Shown here in pieces: positions 24,770-32,730 of a stretch of DNA of 36,847 bases. How positions within the stretch are numbered: position 1 is the stretch's first letter; each line of letters starts with the position of its first letter. Position numbers and translations under genes: made by a program. Source of the DNA: Halobacteriales archaeon QS_8_65_32 (GTDB lineage: Archaea; Halobacteriota; Halobacteria; Halobacteriales; Halococcaceae). A model generated the notes under the pieces. The model saw only the letters and a program-made list of their open reading frames with translations, ran no database searches and had not been told where the DNA came from. The DNA lies in contig PXRY01000099.1 in assembly GCA_003022925.1 (NCBI GenBank), forward strand, positions 1-36,847, in the 5' to 3' direction.

Positions 24770-26815
24770 ATGGACGACCCGATGGGAGAGCTGTCGACCG
24801 ATCGACCCGCACGGTGGAGGCGTTCGGCCATTCCGATCGCGCTCTGCGGGGCGGTAGTCGCGCTCGCGTTCGCGACGCACTACGAGGTCCTCACCTATTG
24901 GTTCACGGGGCCGGACACGCTTACGCTGATCGAGACGAGCCGGATCACGGACATGAAGACCGCGATCGACACGCTCACCGCGCCGTTGATGCACGGCACG
25001 AACTTCGTGGCGCTCACCGGCGAGTTCTACCGACCGGTGTCGAGCCTGTCGTACGCGATCGACTACTGGGTCTGGGGGCTCGATCCGTTCGGCTATCACC
25101 TGACGGACCTCCTCGCCCACGCGACGGCGGCGGCGCTCGTCGGCTGGTTCACCTACGACGTTCTCGATGGGAGCACCGAAACCGGGGTCAAGACCGGAAC
25201 TGGGGCCGGAACCGGAGCCGAGGCCGAACGCGAGCGAAGATCGGTGTGGTCGCGATCGCCGCGAACGATCGGCGGGACGCGGCTAACCGGCGCTCTCACG
25301 GGGGCGCTCGCGGGCGGGTTGTTCGCGCTGCACCCGCTCACCGCCGAAGTGGTGCCGGTTCCTGCCCGCCGCCACGACGTGCTCGCGACCGTCTTCGTGC
25401 TCGCGTCGCTCGTGGCGCTCGCCCGCGGCCTGCGAGCGTCCTGGCCCGAACCGCGGCTCCGATACCTCGGGCTATCACTTGTCGCTTACGCGCTCGCGCT
25501 CGGCGCGAAGGAAATAAGTGTGGTCCTCCCAGCGCTCGCGGTTACCTGGACGGCGCTCGACGTATACAGTCGAAGCGAGGGCGGGGGAGGACTGTGGCGG
25601 ACGATCCGGACGACGTTCGTCGTGGGTCTCGGCTACGCCGTCGTCTCGCTGAGCTATCTCGGGCTTCGGGTGAGCCTGTTAGGTGGGATCGGCGGATACG
25701 TCGGGCCCTTCGGCGGCGTGAAAAACGCCACCGCGGCGCTCGTTACCTCCCAGTACTTCCTGAGCCTCTTTTACCCGGTCGATCTCCTCGAATTCGGCGG
25801 CGCGGTGGCGTACGTCCCGGCAACGGTCTATGTCGTCGCCGCCGTTTGGACCACGCTCGCCGTTCTCGCGATCGTCGGGGCGGGCGGACTCGGGCCGCTC
25901 GTCCGCTCGGCGGCTGGCCGGCTCGCGGTCCTCTTCAGCGTCTGGCTCCTCGCCCCGATCCCGTTGCTCGTCAGGGTCGGTGAATACTCTCCCTGGACGG
26001 GCTACATCGCGCTCGTCCCGGTCGCGGGACTTTCGGCCCTTCTCGTGACGAGCGCCGCAGGGAGCGCGTATCAATGGACGAGCCGACTGGTCGGAGACGC
26101 CGGCGTCGCCGGTAGCGACGGGCACGCGAGCGGCGACAGTCCTGTCAGAAGCGACCGAACGAACGAGCGTATCGAGGACGGCGGTAGCAGGGACAGGGGG
26201 GCTAACGGGCGTCCGAACGGCATCGAGATGCTCCGGGCGGGGGTCGGGATCGGTGGAAGCGTCGTCGTGCTCGCGAGCGCCGCCGTCCTCGTACTCTCGC
26301 TCGTGTGGGTCTCGCCGCTGGCCTACGCGTACGACGGCTGGGACCACGCCAGTTCGGTCACCGAAGACGCCCTCACCGACGCGGAACGCGAGGCGAACGG
26401 ACTCCCGCCGGAGGCCGTTCTCAAAGTCGAAGGACTACCGAACGTCGTGACCCTCGGGCCGCCGACGGCCGAGCCGCGGGTCAAATCGCTGCGATACTTC
26501 TGGGCGCACAGCGTGCGCTCGTGGGTCCGCCTGCGCGAGCCGAACAGCCGGCTATCGACGTTTACCCACGGGATCACGACGCCGGTCGGAAACGGGCCGA
26601 CCGAGGTGCGGGTAGAGGCGGAACCGCGACCGAACGCTCCTACGGTGATGCGCTTTCGCTACGAGTCCCGGCCGTCGAGCCGGCAAAGCGGGACGGTCGG
26701 GCGCGCGGCGGCCAACGCCTCGTCCGCCGCGTCCCCGGGCGATCGAGACCGGGCCGAGGCCCGAGTTCGGATCCGGACCGAAATCGGCGACGACGGTCAA
26801 CCGAAGCGAGCGTGA
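24770..26815 (+). CDS. GT-C-like polytopic membrane protein, second paralogue
   Basis: 681 aa, same layout as the preceding gene: N-terminal helix, loop with FTGPDTLTLIETSR, the shared FYRPVSSLSYAIDYWVWGLD segment, PVPARRHDVLATVFVLASLVALARGL, many helices to ~residue 430, a helix near 500 and a soluble C-terminal domain (FWAHSVRSWVRLREPNSRLSTF). The equivalent domain of the first paralogue has FIWGNTIESWLRLQGRAESRTLY. Low-complexity inserts occur at residues ~130-150 and ~445-485. The start at 24770 follows the stop of paralogue one by six bases, so the two are co-transcribed. Possibly a two-subunit glycosyltransferase pair. Confidence 0.7.
   Translation: MDDPMGELSTDRPARWRRSAIPIALCGAVVALAFATHYEVLTYWFTGPDTLTLIETSRITDMKTAIDTLTAPLMHGTNFVALTGEFYRPVSSLSYAIDYWVWGLDPFGYHLTDLLAHATAAALVGWFTYDVLDGSTETGVKTGTGAGTGAEAERERRSVWSRSPRTIGGTRLTGALTGALAGGLFALHPLTAEVVPVPARRHDVLATVFVLASLVALARGLRASWPEPRLRYLGLSLVAYALALGAKEISVVLPALAVTWTALDVYSRSEGGGGLWRTIRTTFVVGLGYAVVSLSYLGLRVSLLGGIGGYVGPFGGVKNATAALVTSQYFLSLFYPVDLLEFGGAVAYVPATVYVVAAVWTTLAVLAIVGAGGLGPLVRSAAGRLAVLFSVWLLAPIPLLVRVGEYSPWTGYIALVPVAGLSALLVTSAAGSAYQWTSRLVGDAGVAGSDGHASGDSPVRSDRTNERIEDGGSRDRGANGRPNGIEMLRAGVGIGGSVVVLASAAVLVLSLVWVSPLAYAYDGWDHASSVTEDALTDAEREANGLPPEAVLKVEGLPNVVTLGPPTAEPRVKSLRYFWAHSVRSWVRLREPNSRLSTFTHGITTPVGNGPTEVRVEAEPRPNAPTVMRFRYESRPSSRQSGTVGRAAANASSAASPGDRDRAEARVRIRTEIGDDGQPKRA
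25024..25141 (+). repeat. 118-bp tract shared with 22855-22972, copy B
   Basis: Second member of the nearly identical pair; see the first copy. It codes for the same 39-residue stretch in both proteins. Confidence 0.95.
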
Positions 26816-26893
26816 CCGGGATTCGAAAGCTACGAGCACGACTCAGCCGGCACAACCGTTAGGCATCGCCGAATCGTGATAACTGACACTACC

Positions 26894-27640
26894 ATGTTCG
26901 AGAACCGGCTCGCGGCGGGCGAACGTCTCGGCGAGGCGCTCACGACCGGCGCGATCGACGAGGGGCGAGCGGTCGGGATCGACGTCGTGCTCGCGATTCC
27001 CCGTGGGGCGCTGCCGGTCGCTCGGCCCGTCGCCGACGCGCTCGGGGTGAATCTGGATGTCGTCGTCGCCTCGAAGATCGGCGCACCAGAGAATCCGGAA
27101 CTCGCGCTCGGCGCGGCCGCCGCGGACGGGACCGTCTGGCTCAACGACGAGCTGATCGAGGGGTTGGACGTCGACGCCGAATACCTCGATCGCGAGCGCG
27201 ACCGGGAGGCGACCGCCGCCGCCGAGAAGCGAGCGCGGTATCGAAGCGAGCCAGGCGAGGTAGAAACGCCGACCTCGAACGCGAACACGGACCCGAATTC
27301 GGGTGCGGAGCCGGATCTCGAGGGAGCGAGCGTACTGGTCGTCGACGACGGCCTCGCGACGGGCGCAACGGCGGTGGCCTGCCTGCGCCAGGTCCGAGCG
27401 GCGGGGGCGGCGTGGGTCGGGTTCGCCGCGCCCGTCGGGTCACGGAACGCAGTCGCCCGCGTCGAACGGGAGGCCGACGAGGTGATCTGTCTCGACGTCC
27501 CCGAGCGGTTCGGGGCGGTTGGACAGTTCTACCGCTCGTTCGGTCAGGTACCCGACGAGGAGGCGCTGCAGTACCTCGATCGCGGATCGGACTCGAACAC
27601 GGACCCGGACTCGGGCGCGAACGCGGGACCGCGCTCCTGA
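26894..27640 (+). CDS. Phosphoribosyltransferase-fold protein
   Basis: 248 aa. The first half has AIPRGALPVARPVADALGVNLDVVVASKIGAPENPELALGA, the type I phosphoribosyltransferase hood and strand 1, typical of the predicted haloarchaeal PRTases. The PRPP-binding motif VLVVDDGLATGAT lies at ~residue 150. Members of this subfamily often have an unknown role rather than purine salvage. Two near-copies of a SNTDPDSGA-like peptide occur, at ~residue 130 and at the very C-terminus. Start ATG at 26894 chosen over a GTG six codons upstream. Confidence 0.85.
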   Translation: MFENRLAAGERLGEALTTGAIDEGRAVGIDVVLAIPRGALPVARPVADALGVNLDVVVASKIGAPENPELALGAAAADGTVWLNDELIEGLDVDAEYLDRERDREATAAAEKRARYRSEPGEVETPTSNANTDPNSGAEPDLEGASVLVVDDGLATGATAVACLRQVRAAGAAWVGFAAPVGSRNAVARVEREADEVICLDVPERFGAVGQFYRSFGQVPDEEALQYLDRGSDSNTDPDSGANAGPRS

Positions 27641-27746
27641 TCCGACCGGATCGGGGCCGGAACTGGGGTCGGAGGATCGACGCCGAGGAGCGCCCCGAAA
27701 CCGCAAACACGGCTCCGTTACGATCGTTCGCCGAGCTGACCGCGCC

Positions 27747-28226
27747 GTGACGGACCTGGGGGGCGACGGCCGGCTAGCGTGGTTGGCGCTCGCCCGCTGG
27801 TTCGTCGCCGTTGACGGCGTCGGCTTTCAGATGCGTGGGGCGCTCCTGCCGGCGTTCGGTCGCCAGTTCGGCGTCGGGACGAGCGCGCTCGGCTTCGTCG
27901 CGCCGGCCGGTACGGTCGGCTTCATCGTCGCGCTCGTCGTTACCGGAGCGGTGGCCGGTCGCCTCGACGTCGAGCGAACGCTGTCCGCGAGCGCCATTCC
28001 CGTCGCACTCTCGATGGTTCTCTTGGGTCTCGCGCCCTCCTTCGTGGCCTTTCTCGGCGCGCTGTTCGTCCGGGGCGCTCTCACCGGGTGTTCCGCGGGC
28101 TCGATCGGCCTGTATTGAGCCACCTCTTTCCCGACCGTTCCACTGGGGCTGTTCGTCCTGATACTCCTCGCGACGCGAATCGCCGTTACGAGACGGCGGA
28201 CTGACGCTAAACATACCGCGGACTGA
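27747..28226 (+). pseudogene. Truncated and frameshifted MFS transporter
   Basis: The first ~115 residues are the N-terminal four helices of a major facilitator protein (LAWLALARWFVAVDGVGFQMRGALLPAFGRQFGV; GFVAPAGTVGFIVALVVTGAVAGRL). At ~28085 the frame changes: the continuation in the next frame reads VFRGLDRPVLSHLFPDR, a sequence expected at this point in the family, while the original frame stops at 28118. After that only a final helix remains, in the third frame (PLGLFVLILLATRIAVTRRRTDA). Normal length is ~400 aa, so most of the middle is deleted. Confidence 0.8.
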
Positions 28227-28347
28227 ACCGGATCGATCGAGTTCGAGCGGTTGCCGGATTGAACGCTACCGTCGAGAACCGGTCGCAGGGTCGCCGGGAA
28301 GAAGCACCGTCCTTCACTTCGGTCGGTGGGCCCATACTCTCCTTTCG

Positions 28348-28694
28348 TCATTCGACGTAGGGGTCGAGAACTTCTTTTCCGCGAAGCGCATCCCGGTCGC
28401 GATATTGGCCAACGAGTCGAAAGAGACCGTTCGCCATCGACTAGGCCGACAGCCGCTGATTGTAGACGATCACGATCCCTTCGTGCTCGTCGCCCGCGAG
28501 CGGTTTGAAATCGAGGACATTGTTCGTAACGACGATCAGGTCTTCCTGCTGGGCGTACGGATATCGTCGAAGTCGTCCGCGCCGGCGAACAGGATCCCGG
28601 ACACGTGTTCACTCCTGATACCTTCGGTTTCCAGGTAGGCGGCGGTCTAGCGCTCTAAGTTCTCGTCGATCAGAAATCCCCACTCGCTCGTCAT
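28348..28694 (-). pseudogene. Ruined PIN-like toxin (DUF5615 type) of a toxin-antitoxin pair
   Basis: Start 28694, three bases after the antitoxin stop. The conceptual product opens MTSEWGFLIDENLER (the DEN motif of DUF5615 PIN-like proteins), then a stop codon, TAAYLETEGIRSEHV, DDFDDI, a frameshift at ~28550, and YAQQEDLIVVTNNVLDFKPLAGDEHEGIVIVYNQRL (the TNN.DF catalytic region and the GIV strand), a second stop, and MANGLFRLVGQYRDRDALRGKEVLDPYVE. Length over all frames (~115 codons) equals the normal family length. Two stops plus one shift show it is dead. Confidence 0.75.
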
Positions 28695-28697
28695 CCG

Positions 28698-29003
28698 TTA
28701 CCGTTCGGGTCGAGACTGCGAGGGTGATTTCACTGCACGATCGTCGTTAGTGCGGTCGTCAGGGTCGACGTGAGAGGGACGATCAATCTCGTCGAGCAGT
28801 CCCTTGTAGGCCTGCTCGCGCTCGGCTCGAACCCGCTGCATCTCGCGTGGATGCTCGTGGCAGTACGCGAGAGCGCGATAGACGTCAGCACGGTCAAGGT
28901 CGTACCGATCCGCGACCGTCTCGGGTCGGAGGTCACGACCCTCGACACGCTCGTAAATTCCGAGCACGCCGATGCGTCGGCCCTCGACGTAGGGCTCGCT
29001 CAT
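28698..29003 (-). CDS. DUF433-type antitoxin
   Basis: 101 aa from the ATG at 29003. SEPYVEGRRIGVLGIYERVEGRDLRPETVADRYDLDRADVYRALAYCHEHPREM is a typical DUF433 antitoxin, with the Y-x-L-D helix-turn-helix-like part, paired in many archaea with a DUF5615 toxin. The in-frame sequence extends upstream (REQRIVRDL...), which resembles the family too, but no ATG/GTG/TTG lies between the promoter and 29003. Just upstream, at 29053-29047, a sequence like a former start (ATAGCACG, compare ATGAGCACG) suggests that the original initiator was lost. The tail after ~65 is acidic/polar and variable. The partner toxin is broken. Confidence 0.75.
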   Translation of the reverse strand: MSEPYVEGRRIGVLGIYERVEGRDLRPETVADRYDLDRADVYRALAYCHEHPREMQRVRAEREQAYKGLLDEIDRPSHVDPDDRTNDDRAVKSPSQSRPER

Positions 29004-29067
29004 GAGGTCCCGAACGATCCGCTGCTCGCGCTCGACGTCCGTCGTCGTGCTATCGTAGTCGAGCGAC

Positions 29068-29076
29068 CTATAAAAG
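29068..29076 (-). promoter_or_regulatory. TATA box of the toxin-antitoxin operon
   Basis: CTTTTATAG on the minus strand. The expected transcript start is near 29047, so the longer in-frame ATG at 29090 cannot be used by this promoter. Confidence 0.5.
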
Positions 29077-29107
29077 AGTAGCTCTGTCAAGTAGGATCGT
29101 GTCTCGT

Positions 29108-29469
29108 GTAGCAGCTTTCAGGAGAAGAGCCGCCGAGACCGTTTCGGAAGCCCTCAGACGCTCGACTTGGGGGGTTCGCTGCGCGCGCTCATTCACGCTG
29201 TCCGTTCGCGTGCTTGCGTCGCCCGCCGTCGTCGACCGTGAGGTCGGCTCCGCCGACCTCGGAATCCGTGGTCGTCAGAGACCGAAGGTCTCTCGTGATG
29301 TTGTCAGAACGCGAAGCGTTCTGACTGCGAGCGGGATCGGAGGTCCCGCACTGAACGAAAGACGCCTTCGACGTCTTTCGAACTACGGCTTCGCCGCCAC
29401 GCGGTCGGTCCCTTCCAGTCCCACCCGAAGCGGTTGCTGTCGGTCCTCGTCGTGCAACTAAACACCGCC
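29108..29469 (+). repeat. Hairpin-element family, copy 5 (long form, 6 hairpins)
   Basis: Left end GTAGCAGCTTTCAGGAGAAG, then GCCGCCGAGACCGTTTCGGA and AGCCCTC; right end CCCTTCCAGTCCCACCCGAAG (29410-) to AAACACCGCC (29460-29469). Hairpins lie at 29240-29260 (TCC), 29277-29293 (GAA), 29303-29325 (GAA), 29331-29349 (GGA, one G-T pair), 29356-29380 (TTC, one mismatch) and 29386-29396 (TTC). All are closed by C-G. The right end overlaps the last codons of the helicase gene. Confidence 0.85.
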
Positions 29470-32262
29470 CCGAAAGCGATCGCGGCGATCGTACCGGTCG
29501 CATACGACGCGCTCGTGGAACTCTTTTAGGACGCGGCTCTCGTCTTCGGCGAGAACCACGTCGCTCGCCGCGAGCGTCGCGATACCGAACGCCCGCGGGG
29601 TCGGCGAGGACAGCCGTCGATGTGTCACTGCAATCTCGCCTGTGTCGACGCCTCGCATTACCTCTTCGATCGCCCCGACGTCGAGTTTGTCCTCCAGTAA
29701 CTCACGATGGGTCTCTTCGATTACGGCGAACTCGCTCAGGTCCTCCGCGAAGCCCAACAACATCTCGCTCGATACCTGCTGCTGGCTCGCGGATTTCTCG
29801 TAGCCTTTGTATCGTTTGAGGATCATGAGCGCGCGCGTCGCGTTGATTCGGAAGTACCGCTTGAGCAGATCGGTGCCCCGAAGGCTCGCCCTGAGGTCCG
29901 CGCGAACCTCCGCGGGGTCGATGTCCTCGATGACGCCCTCTAGGTCGAGCTTTCGGTTGAGCGGCATCGAGAGCGAGAAACCGTTGTCGGCAACGGCGAC
30001 CGCGACGTTCGCGCCCGCTGCTTGGGCACAGCGGTACGCGAGCAGGCGCGAGAAACCGTCGTTGAACCGCCGACCGTAGTTCGAGTGGACGTAGTACCGC
30101 CGCTTGTACTCGGCGTGGTCGGTTTCTTCCTCGATTGCAAGCCTCGCCGGCGTGCTCACGCTCTCGGGGCCGGCGTACCTAATCTGCTCGTCGAACATCC
30201 GGGTGAGGGCACGCAAGGCGTCGTCGTCGATCGAAAACTCCCGGAGCCAGCGTCGTACGGCGGGCGGGCCCTCCTCCTCTAAGCGGGCGAGTAACTCCTC
30301 CTGATACGAGAGAATCGCTCGGCCGAGATCGTACGACAGCGGTAGGCGTTCGGCGAACCACGACGGAACGGTCGGCCGCGCGCCGGTCGGATCGACGTAG
30401 ACCTTCGGTCCTCTCCTATATCGGAACTCGTAGCGATCGCCGCCGAGGACGAACACGTCGCCCTTTTCCAAGGTATCGAGGTAGGCCTCGTCGAGCGTGC
30501 CGACCCGCTCGTCCCCGCCGCGGACGAACACCGAACACGAAAAGGAATCGGGGATCGTCCCGATGTTCGTCATGTAGATCACCCGGGCGAGCCGACCGCG
30601 TTTACCGATCAATGGCTGGCCGACGTCGAAGTCGGGGTAGTGGTGCTCGCCATCGGGCGCGTCGTTCGTGTCGCGCCAGATTTTCGCATAGACATTACGA
30701 TCTTCCAAGCCCTCGTAATCGGCCGTGAGATAAGAAAAGAGCAGTTCGAAGTCGGTGTCAGTGTAGTTCCGATACGGGTAGGCCCGCCGGAGGATCGCTC
30801 GTACTTCAGATTCGGGCCGGACGGCGTTGATCGCCATCCCATAGACCTGCTGGGCGGCGACGTCGTGGGCGTTTTCGGGGACGAAGACGCGATCGACGAA
30901 GTTTGCCTCGGCTTTCCGAATCATGACCGCGCACTCGACGAGTTCGTCGCGGTCGAGAACCAGTACTCGGCCCTTGACCGTCTGTCCCAAGCGGTGGCCC
31001 GCCCGGCCGACCCGCTGGAGGAGGCTGGCGACCGATTTCGGCGAGCCGACTTGTATCACTAAGTCGACGTGGGGCATGTCGATCCCGAGTTCTAAGCTCG
31101 TCGAGGTGGTAACCACATCGAGCGTGCCCTCCTTGAGTTTCCCTTCTACCTCCTGGCGGCGTTCTTTCGAGAGGCTGCCGTGGTGACACGCCGACTGCTC
31201 CTCGGAGAAACCGTGGTTCTCGCGAAGCGTCTGGAGCACGCGTTCGGCACCCGACCTGGTGTTGGTGAAGACGAGCGTGTTCGTATGCGACTCGATCAAT
31301 CCGGCTAGCTCGTCGTAAAAACGCCCGTGGACCACCTCGCGGGGCGTGTTGATGAGGTCGGCGGCGGGGCAGGACAGTTCCAAGTCGAGCTCGCGGGCGA
31401 AGCGAGCATCGACGATCTCGTACTCTCGTGGCGGGCCGCCGGGCTCGGCGCGGCCGACGAGGAATTCGGCGATCGTATCGAGCGGTTCGACGGTCGCCGA
31501 ACAGCCGATTCGCGTGGGCGACGTGTTACACATCGCTTCGAGGCGTTCGAGCGAGAGCGCCAAATGCGTGCCGCGCTTGTTGTCGGCGACGCTGTGGATC
31601 TCGTCGACGACGACGTACTCCGTGGTTCTGAGTTTCTCCTTGAACTTCGGGGAGTTGAGCAGGATGGCGAGCGTCTCAGGCGTGGTGTTGAGGATGTGTG
31701 GCGTGACCTCTAACATCCGCTGGCGGTCGGCGCTGCTCGTATCCCCGTGTCGGATAGCATGACGGATCTCGATCCCGTCGTCGACGTTCTCGTCGTCGGC
31801 GTCGGTTCCCTCATTGCTTCCATCGCTGTCGTTCTCGCTCTCGGCGGCGATGTCGGCGATGCCTTCTAAGGGGACGGTGAGATTACGATGGATGTCGTTC
31901 GCGAGCGACTTCAGCGGCGAAATATAGAGACAGTACACCGAGTTGTCGAGGCCCTCCTCGGTGTCGCGTTCGCGCCGATAGAGGTCGTCGATGATCGAGG
32001 CAAAGGCCGAGAGCGTCTTGCCGCTTCCCGTCGGCGCACAGACGAGCGTGTTCGTTCCGTCTTCGATGCGCGGGATCGCGCCGCGCTGTGGTGGGGTGAA
32101 GAAGCCGCCGTTTTCGGGGACGAACGCGGCGAACTGCTTCACCCACCACTCCCTGACCGCCGGTTCGAAGGACGATAGCACGTCTTCGTCGTCGATCTCG
32201 ACGGACGCAGGGTCGAACGAAAGGTCGGTGTCGATCCCTTCGAGCAACTCGCGTCCCGGCAT
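29458..32262 (-). CDS. Lhr-type DEAD/DEAH-box ATP-dependent helicase
   Basis: 934 aa from the ATG at 32262 (an in-frame TTG at 32289 would add nine). Superfamily 2 helicase of the Lhr group, found in archaeal DNA repair and remodelling. Motif I APTGSGKT at 76-83, Ia ISPLKSLANDI, II DEIH at 220-223, III CSATVEP, IV-VI with VFTNTRSGAERVLQTL, VTTSTSLELGIDMPHVDLVIQ and QRVGRAGHR. The Lhr-core winged helix and C-terminal domains follow (PDSFSCSVFVRGG; RYYVHSNYGRRFNDGFSRLLAYR). A ~25-residue acidic insert at 140-165 (ENDSDGSNEGTDADDENV) interrupts the first RecA domain. Its last four codons coincide with the end of repeat copy 5. Confidence 0.93.
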   Translation of the reverse strand: MPGRELLEGIDTDLSFDPASVEIDDEDVLSSFEPAVREWWVKQFAAFVPENGGFFTPPQRGAIPRIEDGTNTLVCAPTGSGKTLSAFASIIDDLYRRERDTEEGLDNSVYCLYISPLKSLANDIHRNLTVPLEGIADIAAESENDSDGSNEGTDADDENVDDGIEIRHAIRHGDTSSADRQRMLEVTPHILNTTPETLAILLNSPKFKEKLRTTEYVVVDEIHSVADNKRGTHLALSLERLEAMCNTSPTRIGCSATVEPLDTIAEFLVGRAEPGGPPREYEIVDARFARELDLELSCPAADLINTPREVVHGRFYDELAGLIESHTNTLVFTNTRSGAERVLQTLRENHGFSEEQSACHHGSLSKERRQEVEGKLKEGTLDVVTTSTSLELGIDMPHVDLVIQVGSPKSVASLLQRVGRAGHRLGQTVKGRVLVLDRDELVECAVMIRKAEANFVDRVFVPENAHDVAAQQVYGMAINAVRPESEVRAILRRAYPYRNYTDTDFELLFSYLTADYEGLEDRNVYAKIWRDTNDAPDGEHHYPDFDVGQPLIGKRGRLARVIYMTNIGTIPDSFSCSVFVRGGDERVGTLDEAYLDTLEKGDVFVLGGDRYEFRYRRGPKVYVDPTGARPTVPSWFAERLPLSYDLGRAILSYQEELLARLEEEGPPAVRRWLREFSIDDDALRALTRMFDEQIRYAGPESVSTPARLAIEEETDHAEYKRRYYVHSNYGRRFNDGFSRLLAYRCAQAAGANVAVAVADNGFSLSMPLNRKLDLEGVIEDIDPAEVRADLRASLRGTDLLKRYFRINATRALMILKRYKGYEKSASQQQVSSEMLLGFAEDLSEFAVIEETHRELLEDKLDVGAIEEVMRGVDTGEIAVTHRRLSSPTPRAFGIATLAASDVVLAEDESRVLKEFHERVVCDRYDRRDRFRGGV

Positions 32263-32329
32263 TGAATTCCCTTCGCCATCCAGCGACAAGGGCGTTCGGA
32301 CGGCGGCAGGGGTCGTGTTCGACTAAGTA

Positions 32330-32640
32330 ATTTGTTGCGGGGAGCCGCTGGAACCGTTTAGGAAGCCTCCGGACGCTCGGCTTCTGCTCACGGGTCGGAG
32401 GCCCGTTCGCATGGTCCGCGGGACTCGGAGCGTCCCGCGTGGTTCGGGAGAACGGAGTTCTCCCGTCATCACGAGAGAGCTTCGCTCTCTCGAACGACTA
32501 CCCGCGGCTCGCTGCGCTCCTCGGCTTCCTTCGGTCGCCTGCGATGCTTACTTCGCCGGGGTTCGTTGAGCGCCCGACCCCTTCCAGTCCCACCCGAACC
32601 GCTCTCCGGCGTAATTTCGTTTGAAATCGGCGGCGACTGA
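32330..32640 (+). repeat. Hairpin-element family, copy 6 (long form with copy-2-like segment)
   Basis: Left end GGGGAGCCGCTGGAACCG, TTTAGGAAGCCTCC. Hairpins at 32390-32406 (GGA, one G-T pair), 32417-32439 (GGA, one mismatch), 32445-32465 (GGA) and 32472-32492 (TTC), all closed by C-G. Then GCGGCTCGCTGCGCTCCTCG and ATGCTTACTTCGCCG, shared with copy 2. Right end CCCCTTCCAGTCCCACCC (32578-) with GAACCG. It lacks AAACACCGCC. It sits between the helicase start and the methyltransferase. Confidence 0.8.
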
Positions 32641-32730
32641 CCCGAAACCGAATCGGCGATCCGAGCCACGAGCCAGGACTACTTCAGCAGGGAGCAATGG
32701 GGCTAACTCGACTCGCGCCGACTAGAACAC

